Assembly: GCA_000384615.1 (NCBI GenBank)
Contig: ARQU01000003.1
Span: 1 to 64,000, forward strand
DNA length: 64,000 bases
Reading direction: 5' to 3'
Source: an alpha proteobacterium SCGC AAA536-G10
GTDB lineage: Bacteria; Pseudomonadota; Alphaproteobacteria; Puniceispirillales; Marisalimonadaceae
Within the stretch, counting starts at the first letter, position 1, and every line of letters starts with the position of its first letter. Under the pieces are notes generated by a model. It searched no databases, was not told where the DNA came from, and was given only the letters and a program-made list of their open reading frames with translations. Both the position numbers and the translations under genes were made by a program. This document shows, piece after piece, positions 1 through 8,979 of the stretch.

Positions 1-687
1 AACTCATATTTAAATCAAATGAGTCCAATAATTAGAGAAAATAAAGGTTATATAGATAAATTTATGGGTGACGGTGTTATGGCATTGTTTAAAAGTTCAG
101 CAAATGACTCTATTAAGGCAGCCATTGGAATGCAGAGATACTTGAAGAAATATAATTCTAACTCTTTTAAAAATAAAACACACAAAATTACTATAGGTAT
201 TGGGATCAATACTGGAGATATGATGTTAGGAACATTAGGTGATGTGAATAGAATGGAGGGATCAGTAATTAGTGATGCTGTAAATTTAGCGTCTAGACTT
301 GAGGGGTTAACCAAAATTTACAAAGTAGGTATTATTATTTCTGAAGAAACTTACAACAATATTAATAAAGATTTATTTAACATAAGATTTATAGATGTTG
401 TGGTCGTTAAAGGAAAAAACAAACCTGTTAAAATATTTGAAATTTTTGATTCAGATTTAGACAAATTAAAACATTTAAAAATTGATACATTAGAGGATTT
501 CAAAGAGGCAGTTAGTGATTACTTTCAAAAAAACTTTAAAAAAGCATTAAAATTATTTTTAAAAATTAACAAAATTAATCCACATGATAAGGTGACAGAA
601 ATTTATATCAATCGATGTCAAAAAATAATTAAAGGGGGGATGCCTCTCGACCTATGGGACGGAGTCAACCGTTTAGATCAAAAATAA
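1..687 (+). CDS. Class III adenylate/guanylate cyclase, C-terminal part (5' end outside window)
   Basis: The reading frame is open to base 1, so the first ATG at 19 is internal and the N-terminal part lies outside the window. The visible part is the second half of a class III nucleotide cyclase catalytic domain: an IDKFMGDG segment with the second metal-binding Asp and the purine-recognition Lys, then DAVNLASRLE with the transition-state Asn and Arg. After the domain, a helical tail ends in DLWDGVNRLDQK, a tail I associate with membrane-anchored (CHASE2-type) cyclases. The expected product is cAMP, made from ATP. At the position where classical adenylate cyclases carry the adenine-binding Asp, seven residues before the Asn, there is a Ser, as in class IIIb enzymes. 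The sensory domain cannot be seen. Confidence 0.88.
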   Translation, partial: NSYLNQMSPIIRENKGYIDKFMGDGVMALFKSSANDSIKAAIGMQRYLKKYNSNSFKNKTHKITIGIGINTGDMMLGTLGDVNRMEGSVISDAVNLASRLEGLTKIYKVGIIISEETYNNINKDLFNIRFIDVVVVKGKNKPVKIFEIFDSDLDKLKHLKIDTLEDFKEAVSDYFQKNFKKALKLFLKINKINPHDKVTEIYINRCQKIIKGGMPLDLWDGVNRLDQK

Positions 688-702
688 TTAGTTGGAAAAA
701 TT

Positions 703-1863
703 TTGAAGAAATTAATTAATTTTAAAAATAAATTCATATTAATTTTATACGTAATACTAATAAGTTTTCAACTTTCTAGTTGTGATCAGTTTGGATCAAT
801 TCCAAAAGATAATGACTATTTAAGAATGAAAAAATCTCCTAACTACAATATTCCAAAAGATAAGTTCTTAAACCAGAATTCTGAAATTATTGAAGAAATG
901 AAAAAAAATAGTGGGTTTTGGGCAAACCCAAGAAAAAACATGGCTAATAATTTTTTCTTTAATTCTAATATTACAAAGCCAGAGACACTTTTGCCAGAAG
1001 ATAAAAATTCTTTAAATGAAAATTTTATAAAAAGTAAGAATAATATCAAATTCGCCTGGTTAGGTCATTCAAGTATCTTAATGTCTATAAATAATAAAAT
1101 TATTTTAATTGATCCTGTGTTTTCGTCATCAGCTTCCCCATTCAGTTGGCTAATAAAAAGATATCAGCCACCTGTTTTTAAAATGAAGGAATTACCAAAA
1201 ATTGATTTCATATTAATTTCACACGATCATTATGATCACTTAGATATGAACACGATAAAGTTCTTTAATAAAAATAAAGATGTCTCATTTGTTGTGCCTT
1301 TAGGTGTTGGATCACATTTAAAAAAATGGGGTGTTTCAAGTTCTAGGATTACAGAAATGGATTGGTGGGAAAATAAAGTAATTGAAGATATAAATTTCAT
1401 TTGTACTCCTGCACAACACTTTTCTGGAAGAAAAGGTTTTGTAGAAACACAAAAATCTCTTTGGGCATCTTGGGTTGTTAAGTCAGGAAAAAGAAGTTTT
1501 TATTTTAGTGGTGATTCAGGATATTCCAAACATTATAAAGAGATTGGCAAAAAATATGGTCCTATGGAGCTAGTTTTCATGGATAGCGGACAATATAATA
1601 CTCGTTGGAGATCGGTCCATAATATGCCAGATGAAGTAATAAAGGGCTTTATAGATGTTAAGGGAGAAAATCTCATACCCATTCATTGGGGAATGTTTAC
1701 TCTTGCGATGCATAATTGGTTTGATCCTCCAGTTGAAATTGAAAAAAGAGCTAAAGAACAAAACATATCTTTAATAACCCCAATTATAGGTCAAGTGATA
1801 GATATGGAAAATTTGATTGTTTCTGAAAGTTGGTGGGAAAAACTAATAGATTTAGTGAAATAG
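703..1863 (+). CDS. MBL-fold metal-dependent hydrolase, lipoprotein (NAPE-PLD/UlaG-like)
   Basis: This 386-residue protein starts at TTG. It has a Lys-rich N-terminus, a hydrophobic stretch and a lipobox LSSC (Cys27), so it is predicted to be a lipid-anchored envelope protein. The metallo-beta-lactamase core is clear: HDHYDHLD at residues 174-181 is the HxHxDH zinc motif, followed by a FSGDSGY segment and a late IHWG His. The motif order and length fit the NAPE-PLD/RomA-like branch, which acts on phosphodiesters or lactone-like substrates; the true substrate is unknown. It follows the cyclase by 15 bases on the same strand and could be cotranscribed with it. There is no stronger start between the TTG and the signal peptide. 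Confidence 0.85.
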   Translation: MKKLINFKNKFILILYVILISFQLSSCDQFGSIPKDNDYLRMKKSPNYNIPKDKFLNQNSEIIEEMKKNSGFWANPRKNMANNFFFNSNITKPETLLPEDKNSLNENFIKSKNNIKFAWLGHSSILMSINNKIILIDPVFSSSASPFSWLIKRYQPPVFKMKELPKIDFILISHDHYDHLDMNTIKFFNKNKDVSFVVPLGVGSHLKKWGVSSSRITEMDWWENKVIEDINFICTPAQHFSGRKGFVETQKSLWASWVVKSGKRSFYFSGDSGYSKHYKEIGKKYGPMELVFMDSGQYNTRWRSVHNMPDEVIKGFIDVKGENLIPIHWGMFTLAMHNWFDPPVEIEKRAKEQNISLITPIIGQVIDMENLIVSESWWEKLIDLVK

Positions 1864-1895
1864 CAATTTAGAAAATTGAAATAAAGCGAGTTAAA

Positions 1896-3035
1896 ATGAA
1901 AATACAAAATTTAGAGGAATTAGATACACCATGCTTGATTTTAGATAAACCTCTTCTTGAAAAAAATTGCTTTAAAGCAAGAAAGAAATGTCTTGAATTA
2001 AATACTATTTTAAGACCTCATGTAAAAACACCAAAAAGCATTGAAATTACCAAAATAGCACTTGATAACCAGGAAGGACCTATAACAGTTTCAACTCTTA
2101 ACGAAGCGGAATATTTTGCTAGTGCGGGTTTTAAAGATATTTTATATGCTGTTTGTATCATTCCTAAAAAACTAAAAAGATTAAATTTCATTCAACAAAA
2201 ATATAGTTGCATTATTCGTATAGTTTTAGACTCAACTTATGTTGCCCAAGAAATTCTGAATTACAGCAAATTGCACAATGCTAATTTTGAAATTCTTATA
2301 GAAATTGACTGCGGAGAGGGAAGAAGTGGTCTAGATTATCAAGACGAAATGATTGGAGAAATATCTAGAGTTTTAGAACCAAATCACAAGACAAAGTTGT
2401 TAGGTGTTTTAACTCACGCTGGACATAGTTATTCTACCAAAGACAAAAATGAAATTATTTCAATTAGTAACATTGAACGTGAAGAGGCTATGGCCTCTTT
2501 AAAAAAAATTTTAAATTTTGAGAATAAGTCTCAAATAATTAGTATAGGGTCTACACCAACAATGTTTTTGGCTTCAAACCTTGATGGTATTTCTGAAGTT
2601 AGGGCAGGAATTTATATGTTCTGGGATTTAGCACAAGCTTCAAGGGGAATTTGTAAAATAGAAGATATTGCAGTAACTGTATTAGCAAGTGTCATAGGCC
2701 ATAATCATCAAAGAAAAAGAATAATTATTGATGCAGGATCATTAGCACTGTCAAAAGATATAAGTGCAAATAAATTCATGCCAGAAGCAGGTTATGGTTT
2801 AATTTGTAATCCACATAAAGCAATACCTTTTGAAGGTCTTAATATTTCAGAAGTACATCAAGAACATGGATCTATAAAGATAAAAAACACAGATTGGTTT
2901 GATAAGTTACCTATAGGAAGTCTAGTTCGAGTATTACCAAACCATGCATGTTTAACTTGTGCTGCTTATGAAAATTACAATGTTTTAGAAAATGGCAGTA
3001 TTATAGACAATTGGTCAAGAACTAATGGTTGGTAA
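1896..3035 (+). CDS. DSD1-family PLP enzyme (D-threonine aldolase / D-serine dehydratase-like)
   Basis: This 379-residue protein has the alanine-racemase-type (fold type III) barrel followed by a small beta domain. The Schiff-base Lys is in RPHVKTPKS (Lys44). The motif HACLTC near the C-terminus supplies His350 and Cys352, which match the His/Cys metal site of D-serine dehydratase. The family covers D-threonine aldolases, D-serine dehydratases and 3-hydroxyaspartate aldolases, which cleave or dehydrate beta-hydroxy amino acids in the cytoplasm. Sequence alone does not settle the substrate. It lies 32 bases after the MBL-fold lipoprotein on the same strand, and nothing nearby identifies a pathway. 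Confidence 0.85.
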   Translation: MKIQNLEELDTPCLILDKPLLEKNCFKARKKCLELNTILRPHVKTPKSIEITKIALDNQEGPITVSTLNEAEYFASAGFKDILYAVCIIPKKLKRLNFIQQKYSCIIRIVLDSTYVAQEILNYSKLHNANFEILIEIDCGEGRSGLDYQDEMIGEISRVLEPNHKTKLLGVLTHAGHSYSTKDKNEIISISNIEREEAMASLKKILNFENKSQIISIGSTPTMFLASNLDGISEVRAGIYMFWDLAQASRGICKIEDIAVTVLASVIGHNHQRKRIIIDAGSLALSKDISANKFMPEAGYGLICNPHKAIPFEGLNISEVHQEHGSIKIKNTDWFDKLPIGSLVRVLPNHACLTCAAYENYNVLENGSIIDNWSRTNGW

Positions 3036-3142
3036 TTATAATTCAGATTTAAATAAGAGTTTAAATGCTTTTTATTTATATAAAGTATTATTATATAAAT
3101 ATAACTAATATCTAACTTATTAAAAATTTGTGAGAAATAAAT

Positions 3143-3868
3143 ATGTCGATTTGGGGAAGTTTATTAGGTGGAGTTATTGGCTTTTCTTTTGGAGGTCCGT
3201 TTGGAGCTTTATTGGGCTCTTTTTTAGGTGGAAAAATTTCAAGATTAAGCTCTACAAAAAATCTTGGTAAACAACAAAATTCTCAAGAAATTTTTGCACT
3301 TTCACTCATAGTGCTCTCAGCGAAGCTTAGTAAGGCTGATGGACAGGTTAGTAAAGAAGAGTTGATTGCTGTTAAGGATAAGTTACAAATTCCGGATAAT
3401 GAAATTGATCAAGTGGCTAAAATTTTTAATAAGGCAAAAGATGAAAGCACTAGTTATGAACCATATGCAAAACAAATTGGTGAGATTTTTCGGGGTAATA
3501 TTAATGTTTTAGAAGAGGTTATAAATATTCTATTTTATATCGCCGAGTCAGATGGTCATATAAGTAATGAAGAAGAATCAATGATTGCGAATATTGCTTA
3601 TATATTTGGTTTAACTCAAAAACAGTATGAAAGTATCAAAGAATCTAGAAAGTCATCTGATAAACTTAATCCTTATATTGTATTAGAAAGTCAACCAACT
3701 GATGATCTTCAAACAATTAGAAAAAAATATATAAAACTATCTAAAGAACATCATCCTGATTTATTAATTAGTAAAGGTGTGCCCATAGAAGTTATTAATG
3801 AAAGTAAGAATAAAATGAGGGCTATCAATGCTGCCTGGGATCAAGTGCAAAAGCTTAAAAGTAACTGA
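3143..3868 (+). CDS. djlA: DjlA-like co-chaperone (TerB + J domain)
   Basis: This 241-residue protein begins with a Gly-rich hydrophobic segment (residues 3-32), which could insert in the inner membrane. A TerB-like helical domain (about 46-155) containing two acidic D-G-motif loops (SKADGQVS, AESDGHIS) follows. A C-terminal J domain (about 175-240) carries the diagnostic HPD triad at residues 204-206. This domain order is that of DjlA, which presents the J domain to DnaK in the cytoplasm. It is well isolated, 107 bases after the previous gene, and converges with the next gene across 23 bases. Confidence 0.88.
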   Translation: MSIWGSLLGGVIGFSFGGPFGALLGSFLGGKISRLSSTKNLGKQQNSQEIFALSLIVLSAKLSKADGQVSKEELIAVKDKLQIPDNEIDQVAKIFNKAKDESTSYEPYAKQIGEIFRGNINVLEEVINILFYIAESDGHISNEEESMIANIAYIFGLTQKQYESIKESRKSSDKLNPYIVLESQPTDDLQTIRKKYIKLSKEHHPDLLISKGVPIEVINESKNKMRAINAAWDQVQKLKSN

Positions 3869-3891
3869 AGATTTAACAATTGATTTAGACT

Positions 3892-4713
3892 TTATTTCAC
3901 TCCATTTAAATCAAATTCATTCAAAAAGAAATTTTTCATGTCATTTTTATACCACTTTTCATAATCCCAAGGTTCTTCTGATACCATGTTTTTACTGGGC
4001 ATATAGATTTGTGCATCATGTTGAATTTGATCAACATTAACTTTCACAAATTGCCTAAAGTAATTTTTTCCCTCAAATCTATCTAATTTTTTTAATTCTT
4101 CAAAAGTTATATTATTAATGAGCAATCCTTTAACAACATCAACTTGATTATTTGTATATTTTATAAGAGGATAATTTGCATTTTTAACTCTAAAGACTTT
4201 ATGCTTTAACAAATAACCTAATGAGATGTTGTGAATATCACTACTTTCTCCAATTACAGCTTTTCGAACTTCTAGAGATCTAAGAGTTCCATAAAAGAAT
4301 AAAGAATAATTAATTTGGTATTTAGTTAAAGATTTTTTGATTTTTTTTTCATAAGAAAAACAATTATTGTTATTATTAAATTTTTGAAAATATTCGTCTG
4401 TTTTTCCATCTATTTCGTGGTTAAGGTAATCAACACAACTTTTGATATAATTGTTTATTAAAGTTGAGATTTCATGACTATAGTTTTTTACATCAAATAA
4501 ATTTGTTATAGAAATTAAATGCTTTAACTCGTCAATATTAAAATCTCGTAGGACAAAGCTTAATTGTAAATATGTGTCTTCAAATCTAAAGTCATGCGGA
4601 AATTCCTCATTCCATAAATCGGTATCAAGTTTCCAGTTTTGCTTAAGATTATCTTTTAAAACCAACAACTTTAAGGATTTAATGTCATCATTAATATTTA
4701 AAGTTTCATCCAT
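3892..4713 (-). CDS. Protein with C-terminal gamma-glutamylcyclotransferase (AIG2-like) domain
   Basis: This 273-residue protein has two parts. Residues 1-130 are helical and unrecognised. Residues 136-240 form an AIG2/GGCT-like domain with the substrate loop YGTL at 141-144 and the candidate catalytic Glu214 in LDRFEG. Family members release 5-oxoproline from gamma-glutamyl peptides or amines. The N-terminal extension is unusual for the family and might define the partner or substrate. It is convergent with djlA and divergent from the TfdA-type dioxygenase. It is one of three GGCT-fold candidates in the window; the others are at 7277-7978 and 32983-33750. Confidence 0.75.
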   Translation of the reverse strand: MDETLNINDDIKSLKLLVLKDNLKQNWKLDTDLWNEEFPHDFRFEDTYLQLSFVLRDFNIDELKHLISITNLFDVKNYSHEISTLINNYIKSCVDYLNHEIDGKTDEYFQKFNNNNNCFSYEKKIKKSLTKYQINYSLFFYGTLRSLEVRKAVIGESSDIHNISLGYLLKHKVFRVKNANYPLIKYTNNQVDVVKGLLINNITFEELKKLDRFEGKNYFRQFVKVNVDQIQHDAQIYMPSKNMVSEEPWDYEKWYKNDMKNFFLNEFDLNGVK

Positions 4714-4818
4714 TGTTTTTAATTATATTCAAATTTTTTATTTACAAACTAGATTTCATTTTTAACATATTGCTGTATGAAGATTAAACAAAAATATATT
4801 TAAAAATAAGAGATATAT

Positions 4819-5670
4819 ATGTTTACAAAGAAACTTGGAAAATCAATTGGTATTGAGATTACAGGTTTAGATACAAAAGTAGATCTAAGTAAAAAAATAA
4901 AGAGTAAAATTTCTGACCTTTTGTCAGAATTTTCAGTAGTTGTAATTAAAAATCAAAATATAACAAACGACGAGCATATTAAATTTAGTCAGTACTTTGG
5001 TACTTTAGAAACAACTAAAGCTGGCACTGATGGCTCAGGTTCAAAATTAATAATACTTCGAAACTTTGATGAAGATGGAAACATTGTTCCTGCTACTGAT
5101 AGGCAAAGATTAAATAATTTAGCTAATCAAGAGTGGCATAGTGACAGTTCTTTCAAAGTTATTCCTTCAAAAATGTCAATTCTTTCTGCCAAAATGATAC
5201 CGTCAAAAGGTAGTAATACCGAGTTCTTATCAATGAGAGCGGTTTATAGTTCATTACCTGAAAAATTAAAATTAATAATTGAAGATAAAGTTTGTTGGCA
5301 CGACTATTCTCATGGAAGATCAAAAATAGATCCAAATTTAGTTACCCCTGAAGAAAAAAAAGCATTCCCGCCTGTTAAACAAAAGTTAGTATTAAATAAT
5401 GATAAGCACGGAAAATCTCTTTACCTAGGCGCACATTGTAGTTCTGTCGAAGGTATGACAAAACCTGAAAGTAAAAAGCTTTTTAGAGAGATTTATCAAT
5501 ATGTTGATAATGAAAGCTTTGTTTATTCTCATTCTTGGAAACCATATGATTTAATAATGTGGGACAACAGAGCTGTTTTACATAGAGCAACGCCAATAAA
5601 AGGGAAAATAGAAAAAAGATTAATGGTAAGAACAACCATTGCTGGTGAAACGTCAACTTTAAATCATTAA
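4819..5670 (+). CDS. TauD/TfdA-family Fe(II)/2-oxoglutarate-dependent dioxygenase
   Basis: This 283-residue protein has the family's usual length. The iron-binding facial triad is visible as His107-x-Asp109 in EWHSD and a distal His255 in AVLHRATP. The 2-oxoglutarate carboxylate would be held by Arg267 or Arg271 in EKRLMVR. Relatives hydroxylate taurine, 2,4-D and other sulfonates or aryloxy acids, and the resulting hydroxylated product breaks down spontaneously. The substrate cannot be assigned from sequence. The GMC oxidoreductase starts 19 bases downstream on the same strand, which suggests a two-enzyme catabolic unit. The upstream gap of 105 bases to a divergent gene must hold its promoter. 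Confidence 0.88.
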   Translation: MFTKKLGKSIGIEITGLDTKVDLSKKIKSKISDLLSEFSVVVIKNQNITNDEHIKFSQYFGTLETTKAGTDGSGSKLIILRNFDEDGNIVPATDRQRLNNLANQEWHSDSSFKVIPSKMSILSAKMIPSKGSNTEFLSMRAVYSSLPEKLKLIIEDKVCWHDYSHGRSKIDPNLVTPEEKKAFPPVKQKLVLNNDKHGKSLYLGAHCSSVEGMTKPESKKLFREIYQYVDNESFVYSHSWKPYDLIMWDNRAVLHRATPIKGKIEKRLMVRTTIAGETSTLNH

Positions 5671-5689
5671 ACAGATTTGAGATATTAAT

Positions 5690-7282
5690 ATGGAAAAATT
5701 TGACTATATAATAGTTGGCTCAGGATCTTCAGGTTCGGTCGTTGCAAATAGACTATCTGAAATTAATAATATAAATATATGTGTTCTTGAAGCTGGGGGT
5801 AGTAACCAACATCCATTTATAAAAATGCCAGCTGGTTTTATTAAAACAATCAATGATAAAAGATTTAATTGGTGTTTTAAAACTGAAAGTAACGAAAACG
5901 TTAATAATAGAGAAATATTGTTTCCAAGAGGAAAAGGTTTTGGAGGCTCTAGTTCTATTAATGGACATTTGTACGTTAGAGGACAACCAGATGATTATAA
6001 TCAATGGGCTCAGCTTGGAAACCTTGGTTGGTCTTATGATGATGTTTTACCATATTTCAAAAAGTCAGAATTTAAAGAAAGTGGAGATGAGAGGTATAGG
6101 GGTAAAAACGGCCCTTTGTTTGTTTCAGATGTTGTTGAAAAACATCCTATTTGTGAGGAATTCATTTCTGGTTCTGGAGAGTTGGGAATATTAGAGCAAG
6201 AAGACTATAATTCAGGTGAACAAGAAGGTATCTTTTATTATCAAAGAACAATTAAAAATGGGATGAGGTATAGTGCTTATGACGCTTTTCTAAAAACTGC
6301 ACTTAAAAGAAAAAATGTAAATATAAAAAAAAATACACTTGTTTTAAAAATTATATTCAATGATAAAAAAGCTGTTGGATTAGTTTGTGAGAAAAACAAT
6401 AAGATATTTAAAATTTTTGCCAATAAAGAGATAATTTTATGTGCTGGGGCAATAGGTACACCTCATTTACTTCAAGTATCTGGAATAGGCGATGGAAAAT
6501 ACTTGAAATCAATAGGAATTGATCCCCTATATGAAATTAAAAATGTAGGTGAAGGTTTGCAAGACCATTATGCAGTAAGAGTTGCAAACAAAATTAATTC
6601 GCCAATTTCCCTCAACGAAAAGGCTCGAGGCCATAAATTATTTTTAGAAATTATGAAATGGTTTTTTTTGAAAAAAGGTTTGATATCTTACAGTCCAGCA
6701 CATGTTGGAGCTTTTTTAAAATCATCTTCTGAAATAGATTTTCCTGATTTACAATTTGTTTTTACACCAGCGTCATATACTGAAGGTATGATTGGCAAAT
6801 TACAAGAAGTGCCTGGAATAACTTGTGGTGTTTGGCAGTCTAGGCCAATGAGCAGAGGATATGTGAGAGCTTTAACAAAAAACATTAAAGATGCTCCAAT
6901 AATTCAACCTAATTATCTAAAAGAAAAAATAGATCAAGATGTATTGGTATCAGGTTTTAAAATGTGTAGAGCGCTTCTTAAAACTTCAAATATAGATAAA
7001 ATTTCTATTGGGGAGACACTTCCGGGTGAAAATATCCAGACCAACAAAGAAATACTAAATTATATCAGAAATAATGGTGCAACAGTTTATCACGCTATTG
7101 GAAGTTGTAGGATGGGAATAGATGAAAATGCAGTGGTAACACCAACCCTTAAATTAAAAGGATTATGTAACATTAGAATTGCTGATGCCTCAATAATGCC
7201 AACTATGCCGTCAGGGAATACAAATGCAGCAACGTTTATGATTGCTGAGAAAGCTTCTGATATAATAAAAAAAGATTTATAA
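5690..7282 (+). CDS. GMC-family FAD-dependent oxidoreductase (choline/alcohol dehydrogenase-like)
   Basis: This 530-residue protein is full length for BetA-like glucose-methanol-choline oxidoreductases. The N-terminal dinucleotide-binding motif GSGSSG (Gly10, Gly12, Gly15) begins the FAD domain. GRGKGFGGSS-type contacts follow in FPRGKGFGGSSSINGH. The C-terminal catalytic block contains TVYHAIGSCRMG and PSGNTNAA, which provide the active-site His and Asn. Such enzymes oxidise alcohols, choline or alkanols to aldehydes and pass electrons to the respiratory chain. It follows the TfdA-type dioxygenase by 19 bases. Its last 6 bases overlap the convergent ChaC gene. The substrate is not resolved. 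Confidence 0.9.
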   Translation: MEKFDYIIVGSGSSGSVVANRLSEINNINICVLEAGGSNQHPFIKMPAGFIKTINDKRFNWCFKTESNENVNNREILFPRGKGFGGSSSINGHLYVRGQPDDYNQWAQLGNLGWSYDDVLPYFKKSEFKESGDERYRGKNGPLFVSDVVEKHPICEEFISGSGELGILEQEDYNSGEQEGIFYYQRTIKNGMRYSAYDAFLKTALKRKNVNIKKNTLVLKIIFNDKKAVGLVCEKNNKIFKIFANKEIILCAGAIGTPHLLQVSGIGDGKYLKSIGIDPLYEIKNVGEGLQDHYAVRVANKINSPISLNEKARGHKLFLEIMKWFFLKKGLISYSPAHVGAFLKSSSEIDFPDLQFVFTPASYTEGMIGKLQEVPGITCGVWQSRPMSRGYVRALTKNIKDAPIIQPNYLKEKIDQDVLVSGFKMCRALLKTSNIDKISIGETLPGENIQTNKEILNYIRNNGATVYHAIGSCRMGIDENAVVTPTLKLKGLCNIRIADASIMPTMPSGNTNAATFMIAEKASDIIKKDL

Positions 7283-7978
7283 TTTTTTATTAAATTTCTT
7301 TAAGTAACTTGATATTGCTCTCATTTCGAAATCCTTAATAGCTAACTCTTCAAGACTTTCTAACGTGTTATCGAAATATTCTTGGCAAGTACCTAAAAAC
7401 CCGTGTGCTTTAAAAATCATCTTAGCTTTTATAGATGTACTTTTTTTAGCAAAATAATTTTTGTGCTTCTTATCAACTGTGAATGCCAGTGATAAAACGT
7501 TTTTATTATTCTCTAATTTTGTTTTTATTAATTTTGGTTTATATGCTCCAGTTACCATTTCTCTTTTAAATAAAATATCAATATTTTTTATTGCATCATT
7601 TCTATTTAGCCTAAAAGCGGATCCTCTACATGATCCACCGTTGTCTAGAGCTAACATTAAACCTGGATTTTCAAAAGATCCCCTACCTAAATTTGTCTTC
7701 ATACAAAAGCTTCTATGAAAACCATATACTTTCGCTAAAAATTGTTCTTCATAATCTACTGTTGGATTCCATAAAAGAGATCCATAAGCAAAAATATAAA
7801 TATCTTCTCCAATTCCATCATCTGGAATGATTTTTCTACGCTCATTAATTAATTCTTTTTGAGAAAGAACTTTATCACTTCCACTTATACTTCTTATTTT
7901 TTCACCAAGACGACCTTGAGTTATATTTTCTCTTGTTAATTTAACTGAGCCATGATTAATTTTTTTTGTAGTCGTCAT
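7277..7978 (-). CDS. chaC: ChaC-type gamma-glutamylcyclotransferase
   Basis: This 233-residue protein has the ChaC signature: FAYGSLLWNP with the YGSL substrate loop at 65-68, followed by VYGFHRSFC and the LALDNGGSCRG block. The catalytic Glu140 sits in KREMVTGAY. ChaC enzymes cleave glutathione to 5-oxoproline and Cys-Gly in the cytosol. It starts on the base where the upstream mscS-type gene ends (7978), so the two are probably cotranscribed on the minus strand. A glutathione-synthesis gene (gshA, 41219-42565) lies elsewhere in the window, consistent with a glutathione-using cell. Confidence 0.9.
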   Translation of the reverse strand: MTTTKKINHGSVKLTRENITQGRLGEKIRSISGSDKVLSQKELINERRKIIPDDGIGEDIYIFAYGSLLWNPTVDYEEQFLAKVYGFHRSFCMKTNLGRGSFENPGLMLALDNGGSCRGSAFRLNRNDAIKNIDILFKREMVTGAYKPKLIKTKLENNKNVLSLAFTVDKKHKNYFAKKSTSIKAKMIFKAHGFLGTCQEYFDNTLESLEELAIKDFEMRAISSYLKKFNKKL

Positions 7979-8823
7979 TAAACTGTTTTTTTTGAAGAAA
8001 TAACTCTATGTGGATATGGAATTTCAATACCTGCTTCGTCAAGAGCAGGTTTGAGTTTACGCATTAAATCAGTATACAAAGCATACCAATCCTTAGTATG
8101 TGAATATAGTCTTAGTCTAACCACTATCGCGCTATCGTCATATTTCATGACAAGGAATTGAGGTCCTTTGGGTTTGTTCTTAACTCTATCATCGTCAGCT
8201 AATTTTAATAAAACCTCTGAAGCTAATTCCAAATCGGTGTCATAGTGAATTCCAATGTCAACATCTATACGCCGTGTTTCGTAATGTGAGTGGTTTGTTA
8301 TTGTACTATTCCAAATACTAGAATTAGGTATTGATACAAAAACATTATCAAATGTGTCTATAATTGTAGTAAATAGGCCTACTTCTCTTATGGTACCAGA
8401 GACATTACCAGTTTCTACCCAATCACCAGTAGTAAATGGTCTAAGTAGTAATAACATCACCCCAGCCGCCACGTTTGACAGAGTTCCTTGCAATGCTAAG
8501 CCAATTGCTAAACCAGCTGCACCTAAGACAGCGATAATAGAAGTTGTTTGGACTCCAAATTGTCCTAAAACAGCTATTAATGTAATTATTATTATTCCAT
8601 ATCTTATAATATTTCCGATTATTGGGACAATTAACGGATCTATTTTATTGAAAAGACTTAAGTTTTTGCGGGCAACTTTACTAAGTTTACCTGCAAAATA
8701 AAAACCCAGAATAAGAATAAGAGTAGCTCCTAATACCTGGCCGGCATAGGCAACGAATATTTGTATGGAGCTATTAATTAAGTTAGAAATAATTTCTAAA
8801 TTTATATTTATTTTATCACTCAA
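7978..8823 (-). CDS. mscS: Small-conductance mechanosensitive channel (MscS family)
   Basis: This 281-residue protein is close to E. coli MscS in length. It has three N-terminal hydrophobic helices. The third is the Ala/Gly-rich pore helix (IAVLGAAGLAIGLALQGTLS), followed by the MscS beta domain (RPFTTGDWVETG) and a C-terminal alpha/beta domain ending near EIPYPHRV. These channels open under membrane tension and release osmolytes on hypo-osmotic shock. It is the first gene of a minus-strand pair with chaC (one-base overlap). The 156-base gap upstream separates it from divergent ribF. Confidence 0.93.
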   Translation of the reverse strand: MSDKININLEIISNLINSSIQIFVAYAGQVLGATLILILGFYFAGKLSKVARKNLSLFNKIDPLIVPIIGNIIRYGIIIITLIAVLGQFGVQTTSIIAVLGAAGLAIGLALQGTLSNVAAGVMLLLLRPFTTGDWVETGNVSGTIREVGLFTTIIDTFDNVFVSIPNSSIWNSTITNHSHYETRRIDVDIGIHYDTDLELASEVLLKLADDDRVKNKPKGPQFLVMKYDDSAIVVRLRLYSHTKDWYALYTDLMRKLKPALDEAGIEIPYPHRVISSKKTV

Positions 8824-8979
8824 AAACTAATCTCCATTGATGGCTAATCAAAGTAGCTTTTTAACATTCAATACTATTTCACATAATTCAAACATATATA
8901 ACAAAAAAAGATACAAACATTTTGAAATTTATTATATATCAGCTTGAGTTTAAAATCTTAAAAAGGTTATAACAATTTT

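Noticed and set aside
8354..8701. 115-codon open frame opposite mscS
   Set aside because: Lies fully inside the well-supported mscS gene on the other strand and has no recognisable features.
8824..8979. FMN riboswitch upstream of ribF
   Set aside because: The leader is short and very AT-rich, and no conserved RFN stems could be found.
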